Of a DNA stretch of 64,000 bases, positions 41,860-50,152 are shown piece after piece. The stretch comes from CAZEBW01 sp964510205. Its GTDB lineage: Bacteria > Chloroflexota > Anaerolineae > VGOG01. Both the position numbers and the translations under genes were made by a program. The notes below the pieces were generated by a model that saw nothing but the letters and a program-made list of their open reading frames with translations, had not been told where the DNA came from and made no database searches. Position 1 is the stretch's first letter. Each line of letters opens with the position of its first letter. The stretch lies in the NCBI GenBank assembly GCA_964510205.1, contig CAZEBW010000008.1, forward strand, positions 1 to 64,000. The letters are read 5' to 3'.

Positions 41860-43395
41860 ATGGATAACGGCATCGTCTATCTGATCGGAGCAGGACCAGG
41901 CGACCCGAAGTTGATCACGGTGAGGGGGTTGGAATGCCTTCGCCAGGCCGACGTCGTTGTGTACGATCGTTTGGTGAATCCACGCCAATTGAGAGAGGTT
42001 AGAGAAGAGGCCGAGCTCATCTACGTGGGCAAGATGCCGCGCAAACACCCTGTCCCCCAGGAGGAAATCAACGCCCTCTTGGTCGAGAAGGCCAATCAGG
42101 GCAAGGTGGTCGTTCGCCTCAAGGGGGGCGACCCCTTCGTCTTCGGCAGGGGTGGGGAGGAGGCCGAGGTTTTGGTCGAGGCGGGCGTCCCGTTCGAGGT
42201 CGTGCCCGGCGTGACCAGCGCCATCGCCGCCCCGGCCTACGCCGGCATCCCGGTCACCCATCGCGACTACACCAGCAGCTTCGCCGTGGTCACCGGCCAC
42301 GAAGATCCCACCAAAGAGGACTCCGACGTTGACTGGGCCAGGATCTCAGGCATCGGCACCCTGGTCTTGCTCATGGGCGTGGGCAAGCTGCCGCTGATCG
42401 TCGAGCAGTTGATCCAACATGGCCGTGCACCTCAGACGCCCGTGGCTTTGGTTCGCTGGGGGACCGATCCCCGCCAGGAGACCGTGCGCGGCACCCTGGC
42501 CGATATCGTGGAGAAGGTTCAAACGGCGGGGCTGAAGCCCCCGGCGGTGATCGTGGTCGGTGAGATCGTTTCCCTGCGCGAGAAGCTGCGCTGGTTCGAC
42601 AAGCCGGAGAGGAGGCCCCTGTTGGGCAAGCGGGTGCTGGTCACTCGCTCTCGTGAGCAGGCCAGCGTCCTCTCCGAGAGGCTGATGGAGCTGGGCGCCG
42701 AGCCCGTCGAGTTCCCCGTCATCCAGATCGTGCCTGCTGACGACTACACGCCTTTGGATGAGGCCATTCGCCGGTTATCGGGCTACGATTGGATCATCTT
42801 CACCAGTGTCAACGGCGTGAAAGCGTTTATCGCCCGGCTGAAGGCGCAGGGCAGGGATATTCGCGCCCTGGCGGGGCTTAAGATTGGCGCCATTGGCCCG
42901 GCCACGGCGGGGGAGCTTTCCCGGTACGGCCTCAACGTGGACTACGTACCCGAGAAGTACGTGGCCGAAGCTATCGTGGCGGGGATCGGCGATGTGGAGG
43001 GGCAGCGGATCCTGTTGCCCCGCGCAGACATCGCCCGCCAGATGCTGGCCGTGGAACTGGCGAAGGCGGGGGCAGAGATAGACGAGGTCGTGGCCTACCG
43101 CACCGTCCTGGGCGATTCCCCCGATGAGGATGTCAAGGCCATGCTCCTGTCCGGCGAGATAGACATCGTTACTTTTACCAGCTCCTCCACGGTGCGCAAC
43201 TTCGTGACCATGATGGGGGACGAAGATCCGGCTGAAATCCTCAAGGGAGCGATGGTGGCCTGTATCGGGCCGATAACGGCGGGGACGGCGCAGGAGTTAG
43301 GGGTGAAGGTTGATGTGGTGGCGGAAGAATACACTATCGAGGGATTGGTTAGAGCCATTGTTCGGGATGAGATGGTAAAGGGAGGAGAAAGATGA
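41860..43395 (+). CDS. Uroporphyrinogen-III methyltransferase/synthase fusion (CobA-HemD)
   Basis: The 511-residue fusion has two enzymes. Residues 1-245 are SUMT/CobA (VYLIGAGPGDPKLIT, RLKGGDPFVFGRGGEE, GVTSAIAAPAYAGIPVTHR), which methylates uroporphyrinogen III to precorrin-2. Residues ~255-505 are HemD (VLVTRSREQASVLSERL, IIFTSVNGVKAF, FTSSSTVRNF). This directs flow from uroporphyrinogen III to siroheme. The next gene overlaps it by 4 bp. Confidence 0.95.
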   Translation: MDNGIVYLIGAGPGDPKLITVRGLECLRQADVVVYDRLVNPRQLREVREEAELIYVGKMPRKHPVPQEEINALLVEKANQGKVVVRLKGGDPFVFGRGGEEAEVLVEAGVPFEVVPGVTSAIAAPAYAGIPVTHRDYTSSFAVVTGHEDPTKEDSDVDWARISGIGTLVLLMGVGKLPLIVEQLIQHGRAPQTPVALVRWGTDPRQETVRGTLADIVEKVQTAGLKPPAVIVVGEIVSLREKLRWFDKPERRPLLGKRVLVTRSREQASVLSERLMELGAEPVEFPVIQIVPADDYTPLDEAIRRLSGYDWIIFTSVNGVKAFIARLKAQGRDIRALAGLKIGAIGPATAGELSRYGLNVDYVPEKYVAEAIVAGIGDVEGQRILLPRADIARQMLAVELAKAGAEIDEVVAYRTVLGDSPDEDVKAMLLSGEIDIVTFTSSSTVRNFVTMMGDEDPAEILKGAMVACIGPITAGTAQELGVKVDVVAEEYTIEGLVRAIVRDEMVKGGER

Positions 43396-44573
43396 TCGGG
43401 GTCACGAAATTGCTGTGCGGGACGGTCACCCCCTCCGATGCCCTGCGCTACGGGCGGCGGAGCGCGAAATCGCCCAGCCATCTGCTACAGTTCACTCAGG
43501 ACAAGAAGCCGGTGGTGGTCTGGAACATGACCAAAGCCTGCAACCTGCGTTGCATCCATTGCTACTACACGGCCAGGAGCCGACCCGACCCGGATGAGCT
43601 GACCACTGCGGAGGCCAAGGTCCTCATTGACGACCTGGCTCAGTTCGGGGTGCCGGTGCTCCTCTTCTCCGGCGGCGAGCCGCTGATGCGGGAGGACCTC
43701 TCTGAGTTGGGCGCCTACGCGGTGGAGCGAGGCATCCGCGCCGTCATCTCCACCAACGGCACCCTCATCAGCTATGGGACGGCCAGGGGGATCGAGGAGG
43801 CCGGCTTCTCCTACGTGGGGGTGAGCCTGGACGGCATCGGCGAAACCAACGACAGGTTCCGCGGCCAGCAGGGGGCCTTCGAGGAGGCGTTGCGGGGCAT
43901 CCGCAACTGCACCGAGGCGGGCATCAAAGTGGGCCTGCGCCTCACCCTCAACAAGCACAACTACGATGATCTCCCTGCGATCCTGGATCTCCTGGAAGAG
44001 GAAAACATCAAGCGAGCCTGCTTCTACCACCTGGTCTATGCCGGGCGGGGGGCGCGCCTGAAGGCCGACGATCTGACCCTGGAGGAGAGCCGAGCCGCCG
44101 TGGACCTGATCTTCGACCGCACCGAGGACTTCCATCGCCGGGGCATTGATCTGGAGGTCCTCACCGTGGACAACCACGCCGATGCCCCTTACCTCTACCT
44201 GAGGGTGAAGCGGGAGCAGCCGCAGCGGGCCGAGGAGGTGATGCAGCTCCTTCTGTGGAACGGCGGCAACAGCTCTGGGATTGGGATCGGAGCCATTGAT
44301 CACCTGGGCCGCGTCCACGCCGACCAGTTCTGGCAGCACTATTCCTTCGGCAACGTGCGGGAGCGGCCCTTCAGCCAGATCTGGACCGACACCTCCGATC
44401 CGCTGATGGCTGGTCTCAAAAACCGCCAGCCGCTTCTCAAGGGTCGCTGCGCCCAGTGTAAATGGTTGGATATTTGTAATGGCAACTTTCGGGTGCGGGC
44501 CGAGGCCGTCTACGGCGACGTCTGGGCTCCCGACCCGGCCTGCTACCTGACCGATGAGGAGATTGGACTATGA
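43392..44573 (+). CDS. ahbC: Radical SAM enzyme AhbC/NirJ type
   Basis: The 393-residue radical SAM protein has CNLRCIHC for the SAM-binding 4Fe-4S cluster, FSGGEPLMR, STNGTLIS and a C-terminal SPASM-like cysteine set (CAQCKWLDICNGN...DPACYL). AhbC removes the acetate side chains of 12,18-didecarboxysiroheme to give Fe-coproporphyrin III; NirJ is the heme d1 relative. AhbC is favoured because AhbA/B and AhbD genes are close by. It starts at ATG 43392 and overlaps cobA-hemD and hemB by 4 bp each. Confidence 0.88.
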   Translation: MIGVTKLLCGTVTPSDALRYGRRSAKSPSHLLQFTQDKKPVVVWNMTKACNLRCIHCYYTARSRPDPDELTTAEAKVLIDDLAQFGVPVLLFSGGEPLMREDLSELGAYAVERGIRAVISTNGTLISYGTARGIEEAGFSYVGVSLDGIGETNDRFRGQQGAFEEALRGIRNCTEAGIKVGLRLTLNKHNYDDLPAILDLLEEENIKRACFYHLVYAGRGARLKADDLTLEESRAAVDLIFDRTEDFHRRGIDLEVLTVDNHADAPYLYLRVKREQPQRAEEVMQLLLWNGGNSSGIGIGAIDHLGRVHADQFWQHYSFGNVRERPFSQIWTDTSDPLMAGLKNRQPLLKGRCAQCKWLDICNGNFRVRAEAVYGDVWAPDPACYLTDEEIGL

Positions 44574-45550
44574 GTGTGTTTCCCATCTACCGTCCCCGCC
44601 GCCTGCGGCGCACCGAAGCCCTGCGGCGCATGGTGCGGGAGACCTCGCTCTCCGTTGATGACTTGATCTACCCCCTGTTCGTCGTTCACGGCCAGGGAGT
44701 CAAGAAGGAAATCCCCTCCATGCCCGGCAGCTATCATTGGTCCATAGACGTGCTCCCCGCCGAGGTGGAGGAGATCGCCGCCCTGGGCATCCCGGCCGTC
44801 ATCCTCTTCGGCCTGCCGGCGGTGAAGGACGAGGTAGGGTCGGAGAATTACGATGAGCGGGGCATCGTCCAGCAGGCCATCCGCGCCATCAAGGGGACCG
44901 CGTCGGATCTGGTGGTGATCACCGACGTCTGCCTGTGCGAGTACACCAGCCACGGCCACTGCGGCATCGTGCGCGACGGCTACGTGCAGAACGACGAGAC
45001 CTTGGAGTATCTGGCCCAGACCGCGCTCTCCCACGCCGCCGCCGGCGCGGACGTCGTCGCCCCCAGCGGCATGATAGATGGTCAGGTGTGGGCCATCCGC
45101 CAGGCCCTGGACGAGAACGACTACCAGAACGTAGCCATCCTGTCCTACGCCGCCAAGTACGCTTCGTCATTCTACGGCCCTTTCCGCGATGCCGCCCAGT
45201 CGCCTCCCCAGTTCGGCGACCGCCGTTCTCATCAGATGGATCCGTCCAACGCCCGCGAGGCCCTGCGAGAGGCAGCGCTGGACATTGAGGAGGGGGCGGA
45301 CATCATCATGGTCAAGCCGGCCTTGCCCTATCTGGACATCATCCGCCTGGTGCGCGACCGCTTTGACTACCCGACCGCCGCCTACAGCGTCAGCGGCGAA
45401 TACAGCATGGTCAAGGCCGCCGCTCGCAACGGCTGGATAGACGAACGAGGCGTGACCCTGGAGTTGCTCACGGCCATCAAGCGGGCCGGCGCCGATCTCA
45501 TTCTCACCTATCACGCCAAAGACGTGGCCCGATGGTTACGTGAGGCGTGA
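44570..45550 (+). CDS. hemB: Delta-aminolevulinate dehydratase (porphobilinogen synthase)
   Basis: It condenses two 5-aminolevulinates into porphobilinogen. The 326-residue protein has the zinc cysteine triad in DVCLCEYTSHGHCG, the Schiff-base lysines in SYAAKYAS and MVKPALPYLD, and SGEYSMVKAA. The presence of the zinc triad indicates a Zn-type rather than Mg-type enzyme. ATGA overlap with ahbC. Confidence 0.97.
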   Translation: MSVFPIYRPRRLRRTEALRRMVRETSLSVDDLIYPLFVVHGQGVKKEIPSMPGSYHWSIDVLPAEVEEIAALGIPAVILFGLPAVKDEVGSENYDERGIVQQAIRAIKGTASDLVVITDVCLCEYTSHGHCGIVRDGYVQNDETLEYLAQTALSHAAAGADVVAPSGMIDGQVWAIRQALDENDYQNVAILSYAAKYASSFYGPFRDAAQSPPQFGDRRSHQMDPSNAREALREAALDIEEGADIIMVKPALPYLDIIRLVRDRFDYPTAAYSVSGEYSMVKAAARNGWIDERGVTLELLTAIKRAGADLILTYHAKDVARWLREA

Positions 45551-45593
45551 AACGTGAAACGTGAAATCGCGCATCACGCATCACGTTTCACGC
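45547..45593. repeat. Heptamer repeats between hemB and ahbD
   Basis: GTGAAAC-type heptamers followed by inverted CACGCAT/CACGTTT units form a 47-bp short tandem array with dyad symmetry. It begins within the hemB stop. Confidence 0.75.
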
Positions 45594-45611
45594 TTGAAAG
45601 GTGAATATGCC

Positions 45612-46697
45612 ATGAAGCAACCGACGAATGGCCCCCACATCGTGGCCTGGGAATCCACCGTGGCCTGCAACCTGGCCTGTGTGCACTGTCGGGCCAGCGC
45701 GCAGACCACACCCGAGCCGGACGAACTGACGACGGAAGAGGTCTTCCACCTGATTGACCAGTTGGCCGAGTTCAGCCGGCCCATCTTCGTCATCAGCGGC
45801 GGCGAACCGCTGATGCGGCCCGACATCTTCGAGATCGCCGCCTACGGCGCCCAGCGGGGCCTGCGGGTGGCCGTCTCGCCCAACGGCACGCTCATCACGC
45901 CCGAGGTGGTGCGCCAGCTGCAAGAGGCGGGCGTGAAGCGCATTTCGGTCAGCATTGACGGCTCGACGGCCGAGCGGCACGACGAGATCCGTGGGGTGCC
46001 CGGCGCGTTCGACGCCGCCGTGGAGGGCCTGGCCGCCTGCCGAGAAGCCGGGCTGGGCTTCCAGCTCAACACCACGGTGATGCGCCAGACCCGGGACGAC
46101 CTGCCAGCCGTGCGCGACCTGGCGGTGCGCATCGGCGCTGAGGCGTGGCACGTCTTCATGCTGGTGCCCACGGGGCGGGGCAAGATTGACGACGAGGTCT
46201 CGCCCCAGGAGTACGAGCAGATACTCCGCGAGATCTACGAGATGACCAGGGAGTCGCCCATCCCCATCCGCGTCACCTGTGGGCCGCACTTCATGCGCAT
46301 CGTGGCTCAGCAGCGGCGGAAAGACCGCCATCAGCCCAACCTGGTGCGCCCGCGAGGCGGGGGACATCCCGGCAGCCTGGACCGCACCACGCGGGGCTGC
46401 CTGGCCGGTGATGGCTATTGCTTCATCTCGTATCGGGGCGACGTGACGCCCTGCGGTTATTTTTTGGTGGCGGCGGGCAACGTGCGCCAGCAGCCGTTCA
46501 AAGAGATCTATCTCGATTCCGCCCTGTTTCGCTCGCTGCGCGATTTCGACCAGTACGAAGGCAAGTGCGGCGTCTGCGAATTCCTGCGGGTGTGCGGCGG
46601 CTGCCGGGCGCGGGCCTACAGTCTGACGGGCAACTACCTGGCCCAGGAGCCCTATTGCGTCTACCAGCCCCGCGCCCTGGCGGAGGCGAGGTCATGA
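45612..46697 (+). CDS. ahbD: Radical SAM heme synthase AhbD
   Basis: AhbD oxidatively decarboxylates two propionates of Fe-coproporphyrin III to make heme b. The 361-residue protein has CNLACVHC, ISGGEPLMRPDIF, SVSIDGSTAERHD and a SPASM set including CLAGDGYCFI and CGVCEFLRVCGGCRARA. ATG 45612 follows AAGGTGAA; the upstream frame to 45561 is repeat sequence. It overlaps ahbAB by 4 bp. Confidence 0.9.
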   Translation: MKQPTNGPHIVAWESTVACNLACVHCRASAQTTPEPDELTTEEVFHLIDQLAEFSRPIFVISGGEPLMRPDIFEIAAYGAQRGLRVAVSPNGTLITPEVVRQLQEAGVKRISVSIDGSTAERHDEIRGVPGAFDAAVEGLAACREAGLGFQLNTTVMRQTRDDLPAVRDLAVRIGAEAWHVFMLVPTGRGKIDDEVSPQEYEQILREIYEMTRESPIPIRVTCGPHFMRIVAQQRRKDRHQPNLVRPRGGGHPGSLDRTTRGCLAGDGYCFISYRGDVTPCGYFLVAAGNVRQQPFKEIYLDSALFRSLRDFDQYEGKCGVCEFLRVCGGCRARAYSLTGNYLAQEPYCVYQPRALAEARS

Positions 46698-47677
46698 TCC
46701 CACTGGACGCCGTTGATAGAGCGCTGCTGGAGCGGTTGCAGGCGGACTTCCCCCTGAAGCCGCGCCCCTTTGCCGCGCTGGGCCGCTCCCTGAACCTGGA
46801 GGAGGCCGAGGTGCTGGCGCGGGTGCGCCGTCTGAAAGAGGCGAACGTCATCCGCCAGATCAGCGCCATCTTTGATACCCGCCGCCTGGGCTATCAGAGC
46901 ACGCTGGCGGCCTTTCACGTGGCCGATGCCGCGCTGGACGACGTGGCGGCGCAGGTCAGCGCGCACCCCGGCGTGAGTCACAACTATGCCCGACCGCATC
47001 ACTACAACCTCTGGTTCACCCTGGCCGTCCCGCCCGGCCAAGAGGTGGCCGCTGAGGTCGGCCGCCTGGCCCGGCAGAGCGGCGTGGACGACTGGCTGAA
47101 CCTGCCCGCGCTGCGAGTGTTCAAAATCCGGGCCCATTTCAAGCTCAAAGAGGGCCGCGCGCCTCGGCTCGTGGAGCAGACGGGGCCAGCCCGCGCCTTT
47201 ACCCCGGCCGACGTCCCCTTCGTGCGGGCGCTGCAGCGGGATCTCCCGGTCATCGCCCGCCCCTTTGCCGCGACCGCCGCCGAGCTGGACTTGAGCGAGG
47301 AGGGCTTGCTGGACAAGGCGCGGGAACTGGAAGCGGCGGGCATCATGCGGCGCTTTGCGGCCGTGCTGCGCCACCGGCGGGTGGGATACACGGCCAATGG
47401 CATGGCCTGCTGGGTGGCGCCGGAGGCGCGAATCGAAGAGGTGGGCCGGCTCGCCGCCGAGTTCCCCCCGGTGAGCCACTGCTACCAGCGTCCCGCCTAC
47501 CCGCCCCGCTGGCCTTACAACCTCTTCACCATGATCCACGGCCAGAGCGAAGAAGAAGTGGAGGAGGTAGCTGCGGCCATCGCCGAGAAGACGGGCATCG
47601 AGGATTACGTGATACTCTACAGCACCACGGAGTACAAAAAGGAACGAGTGAAGTATTTTACGGAGGGAGTTCAATGA
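46694..47677 (+). CDS. ahbAB: Fused siroheme decarboxylase AhbA-AhbB
   Basis: AhbA and AhbB are Lrp/AsnC-like proteins that remove two carboxylates from siroheme. Usually they are two proteins of ~155 aa. Here one 327-residue chain contains both halves: winged-helix plus RAM domain at 1-155 (LDAVDRALLERLQADFPL; RPHHYNLWFTL) and again at ~165-320 (VPFVRALQRDLPV; RPAYPPRWPYNLFTM). Histidines in PHHYN and the matching Arg/Tyr positions fit the active-site regions. ATG 46694 overlaps ahbD; the long upstream frame is not real. Confidence 0.9.
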   Translation: MIPLDAVDRALLERLQADFPLKPRPFAALGRSLNLEEAEVLARVRRLKEANVIRQISAIFDTRRLGYQSTLAAFHVADAALDDVAAQVSAHPGVSHNYARPHHYNLWFTLAVPPGQEVAAEVGRLARQSGVDDWLNLPALRVFKIRAHFKLKEGRAPRLVEQTGPARAFTPADVPFVRALQRDLPVIARPFAATAAELDLSEEGLLDKARELEAAGIMRRFAAVLRHRRVGYTANGMACWVAPEARIEEVGRLAAEFPPVSHCYQRPAYPPRWPYNLFTMIHGQSEEEVEEVAAAIAEKTGIEDYVILYSTTEYKKERVKYFTEGVQ

Positions 47678-48969
47678 AAACTGACAGGTCAAGCGAGCTC
47701 TTTGCCGAAGCACAGCGGTATCTGCCCGGCGGGGTGGATAGCCCCGTGCGGGCCTTCCGCTCTGTGGGGAGAGACCCTCTCTTCATCGCCAGGGGCCAGG
47801 GCTCGAAGATCTATGACGTGGACGGCAACCAGTACATAGACTACGTCTGCTCCTGGGGGCCGCTGATCTTGGGCCACGCCCATCCACAAGTGGTGGCCGC
47901 TCTCAAGGAAGCGGTGGAGAGGGGGACCAGCTACGGCGCCCCCACGGAACTGGAGACCACTTTGGCCAAGATGGTGGTGGAGGCCATGCCCTCGGTGGAG
48001 ATGGTGCGCTTCGTCAACTCTGGGACCGAGGCCACCATGACCGCGCTGCGCCTGGCGCGGGCCTACGCCGGACGCGACAAGATCATCAAGTTCGAGGGCT
48101 GCTACCACGGCCACGCCGACCTGCTGCTGGTGCGGGCCGGTTCCGGCGTGGCAACCCTGGGTCTGCCAGACAGCCCCGGCGTGCCTTCGGGTACGGCCAG
48201 CGATACCCTAACCGCGCCGTACAACGACTTGACGGCGGTGGAGGCCCTTTTCGACGCCAACCCTGACCAGATTGCGGCCGTCATCGTTGAGCCGGTGGGC
48301 GGCAACATGGGCGTGGTGCTGCCCCAGGAGGGTTTCCTGGAGGGGCTGCGGCGGGTCACGAAGGAACACGGCGCTCTGCTCATCTTCGATGAGGTGATGA
48401 CGGGCTTCCGCGTGGCCTATGGCGGAGCCCAGGAACTGTACGGGATTGATCCGGATCTGACCACTTTGGGCAAAGTCATCGGCGGCGGGCTTCCTGTGGG
48501 GGCCTATGCGGGGAAGCGGGAGATCATGGAGATGATGGCTCCAGTGGGGCCTGTGTACCAGGCCGGTACTTTATCCGGCAATCCCCTGGCCATGACGGCC
48601 GGCATCGAGACCCTCAAGGCGCTCAAGCAGCCGGGCGTCTACGAGAAACTGGAGGCCAGAGCAGCCAAATTAGCTGAGGGCGTCGGCCTGGCGGCCCAGG
48701 AGGCCCAGGCGCCTGTTTATCAGACGCGGTTGGGATCCATGTTCTGCACCTTCTTCACCGCAGGGCCGGTGACCGATTATGGCACAGCCAAAACCTCGGA
48801 TACGGTCCAGTTCAACGCCTTCTTTGCCAGGATGCTGGAGAGCGGGGTGTATCTGGCCCCCTCTCAATTCGAGACCGGCTTTGTCTCCCTGGCGCACGAC
48901 GAAGGAGATATCCGGGTGACGGTCGAGGCGGCCCGCAAGGCTTTTGAGGCCGTAGGGAGGATGGAGTGA
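47674..48969 (+). CDS. hemL: Glutamate-1-semialdehyde 2,1-aminomutase
   Basis: This PLP enzyme converts glutamate-1-semialdehyde to 5-aminolevulinate. The 431-residue protein has PGGVDSPVRAFRSVG, FVNSGTEATMTALRLARA, YHGHAD, IFDEVMTGFR and the PLP lysine in TTLGKVIGGGLPVGAY. Full length. It overlaps ahbAB by 4 bp and is followed directly by ccmC. Confidence 0.97.
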   Translation: MKTDRSSELFAEAQRYLPGGVDSPVRAFRSVGRDPLFIARGQGSKIYDVDGNQYIDYVCSWGPLILGHAHPQVVAALKEAVERGTSYGAPTELETTLAKMVVEAMPSVEMVRFVNSGTEATMTALRLARAYAGRDKIIKFEGCYHGHADLLLVRAGSGVATLGLPDSPGVPSGTASDTLTAPYNDLTAVEALFDANPDQIAAVIVEPVGGNMGVVLPQEGFLEGLRRVTKEHGALLIFDEVMTGFRVAYGGAQELYGIDPDLTTLGKVIGGGLPVGAYAGKREIMEMMAPVGPVYQAGTLSGNPLAMTAGIETLKALKQPGVYEKLEARAAKLAEGVGLAAQEAQAPVYQTRLGSMFCTFFTAGPVTDYGTAKTSDTVQFNAFFARMLESGVYLAPSQFETGFVSLAHDEGDIRVTVEAARKAFEAVGRME

Positions 48970-49649
48970 TGAATGAGAAAAACCATTCGGCAAGCGACGT
49001 CCTGATCTGGGCCACCGCCATCGCCATGATAGCGGCGCTGTACCTGGTCTTCGTCTACGCCCCCACGGAGCGGACGATGGGCGACATGCAGCGCATTTTC
49101 TACTTCCACGTGTCCTCGGCCTGGGTGGGCTTCTTCGCCTTCTTCGTCACCCTGGTGGCCAGCATCGCCTACCTGTGGAAGGGGACGCGCCAGTGGGACA
49201 TCGTGGCCCTGTCCTCGGTGGAGGTGGGGGTGACGTTTATGACCATGGCCATCATCAGCGGCTCCATCTGGGCCAAAGTGGCCTGGAACGTGTGGTGGAC
49301 CTGGGACCCCCGCCTCACCACCAGCACCATCCTGTGGCTGATCTACGTCTCGTATCTCATGCTGCGCAACGCCATTGACGAGGAGGCCCGCCGCGCCCGC
49401 TTCGCCGCCGTCCACGGCATCGTGGGCTTCGTCAGCGTGCCCATCACCTTCATGGCCATCCGCTGGTGGCGGACCATTCATCCGGTGGTCCTGGACAGCG
49501 GGGGCTTCAACCTGGCCAAACCGATGCTGATCACCATGCTCTTCTGCATCGGCACGTTCACTTTGCTCTATTTCACCCTACTCGTCCACCGCGTGCGTCT
49601 GGAGCAGTTGGCTGACGAGGTGGAACAACTGAAGCATACCGTAGCATAG
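48969..49649 (+). CDS. ccmC: Heme exporter / CcmE loader CcmC
   Basis: The 226-residue protein has six predicted helices, the WWD signature WAKVAWNVWWTWDPRLT, and the two external histidines in FYFHVSSAW and MAIRWWRTIHP. CcmC forms the heme-CcmE complex. ATG 48969 shares one base with the hemL stop (TGATG); GTG 48966 is an alternative. It is separated from ccmEFAB by the heme synthesis genes. Confidence 0.95.
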   Translation: MNEKNHSASDVLIWATAIAMIAALYLVFVYAPTERTMGDMQRIFYFHVSSAWVGFFAFFVTLVASIAYLWKGTRQWDIVALSSVEVGVTFMTMAIISGSIWAKVAWNVWWTWDPRLTTSTILWLIYVSYLMLRNAIDEEARRARFAAVHGIVGFVSVPITFMAIRWWRTIHPVVLDSGGFNLAKPMLITMLFCIGTFTLLYFTLLVHRVRLEQLADEVEQLKHTVA

Positions 49650-49670
49650 CTGAAACTCGATTTTCAAGCG

Positions 49671-49774
49671 TGTCATTGCGAGGAGCGAAGGAAGCGAAGC
49701 GGCTGAAGCGACGAAGCAATCTCCTCGTCAGTAGAGGGAGATTGCTTCGCTCCCTACGGTCGCTCGCAATGACA
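49671..49774. repeat. TGTCATTGCGAG-type palindromic repeat
   Basis: The outer arms are TGTCATTGCGAG / CTCGCAATGACA and the inner arms are GAAGCAATCTC / GAGATTGCTTC. This type of repeat is widespread in bacterial intergenic regions. It lies between ccmC and the ccmD-like gene. Confidence 0.85.
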
Positions 49775-49816
49775 TAGCTTCCGCAACACTTATCCGAGCT
49801 ATAGGAGGTTATCGTC

Positions 49817-49969
49817 ATGGAAAACCTGGTTTACATTTTCGCCGCGTACGCAGTTTTTTGGGCCTTGACCTTCGTTTTCGTCTTCAACCTCTCCCGACGG
49901 CAGAAGGGCTTGCAGAGAGAGATCGAGTCCCTGAAGCGGGCCGTGGAGAGCCGCCGAGAGAGGATGTGA
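49817..49969 (+). CDS. CcmD-like 50-residue membrane microprotein
   Basis: ATG 49817 behind AGGAGG encodes MENLVYIFAAYAVFWALTF, then one helix and a charged coiled tail (LQREIESLKRAVESRRERM). The size, topology and place after ccmC match CcmD, the small adaptor that helps release holo-CcmE from CcmABC. Sequence conservation of CcmD is low, so the call rests on plan and context. Confidence 0.75.
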   Translation: MENLVYIFAAYAVFWALTFVFVFNLSRRQKGLQREIESLKRAVESRRERM

Positions 49970-49975
49970 GGCGGC

Positions 49976-50112
49976 TATCTGCTCCCTCCCCCTCCCAGGG
50001 GGAGGGTTGGGGTGGGGGTGGGAGTTTGCAGGCCAGAACGAGGCGATTTCGCAGGGGAGCTTGTCCATTTGAAGGGCTTACCCTCCCCCTGCCCCTCCCT
50101 GGGAGGGAGGGG
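49976..50112. repeat. G/C-rich palindromic repeats (CCCTCCC type)
   Basis: Two inverted clusters (CTCCCTCCCCCTCCCAGGG...GGGTTGGGG near 49980, and CCCTCCCTGGGAGGGAGGGG near 50095) are separated by ~70 bp of non-coding sequence. Similar sequence occurs in frame at about 61285 and 61534. Confidence 0.65.
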
Positions 50113-50152
50113 GGAATGTCGACTACGTGAGAGGCAGTAGCGAGGAGGCAAG

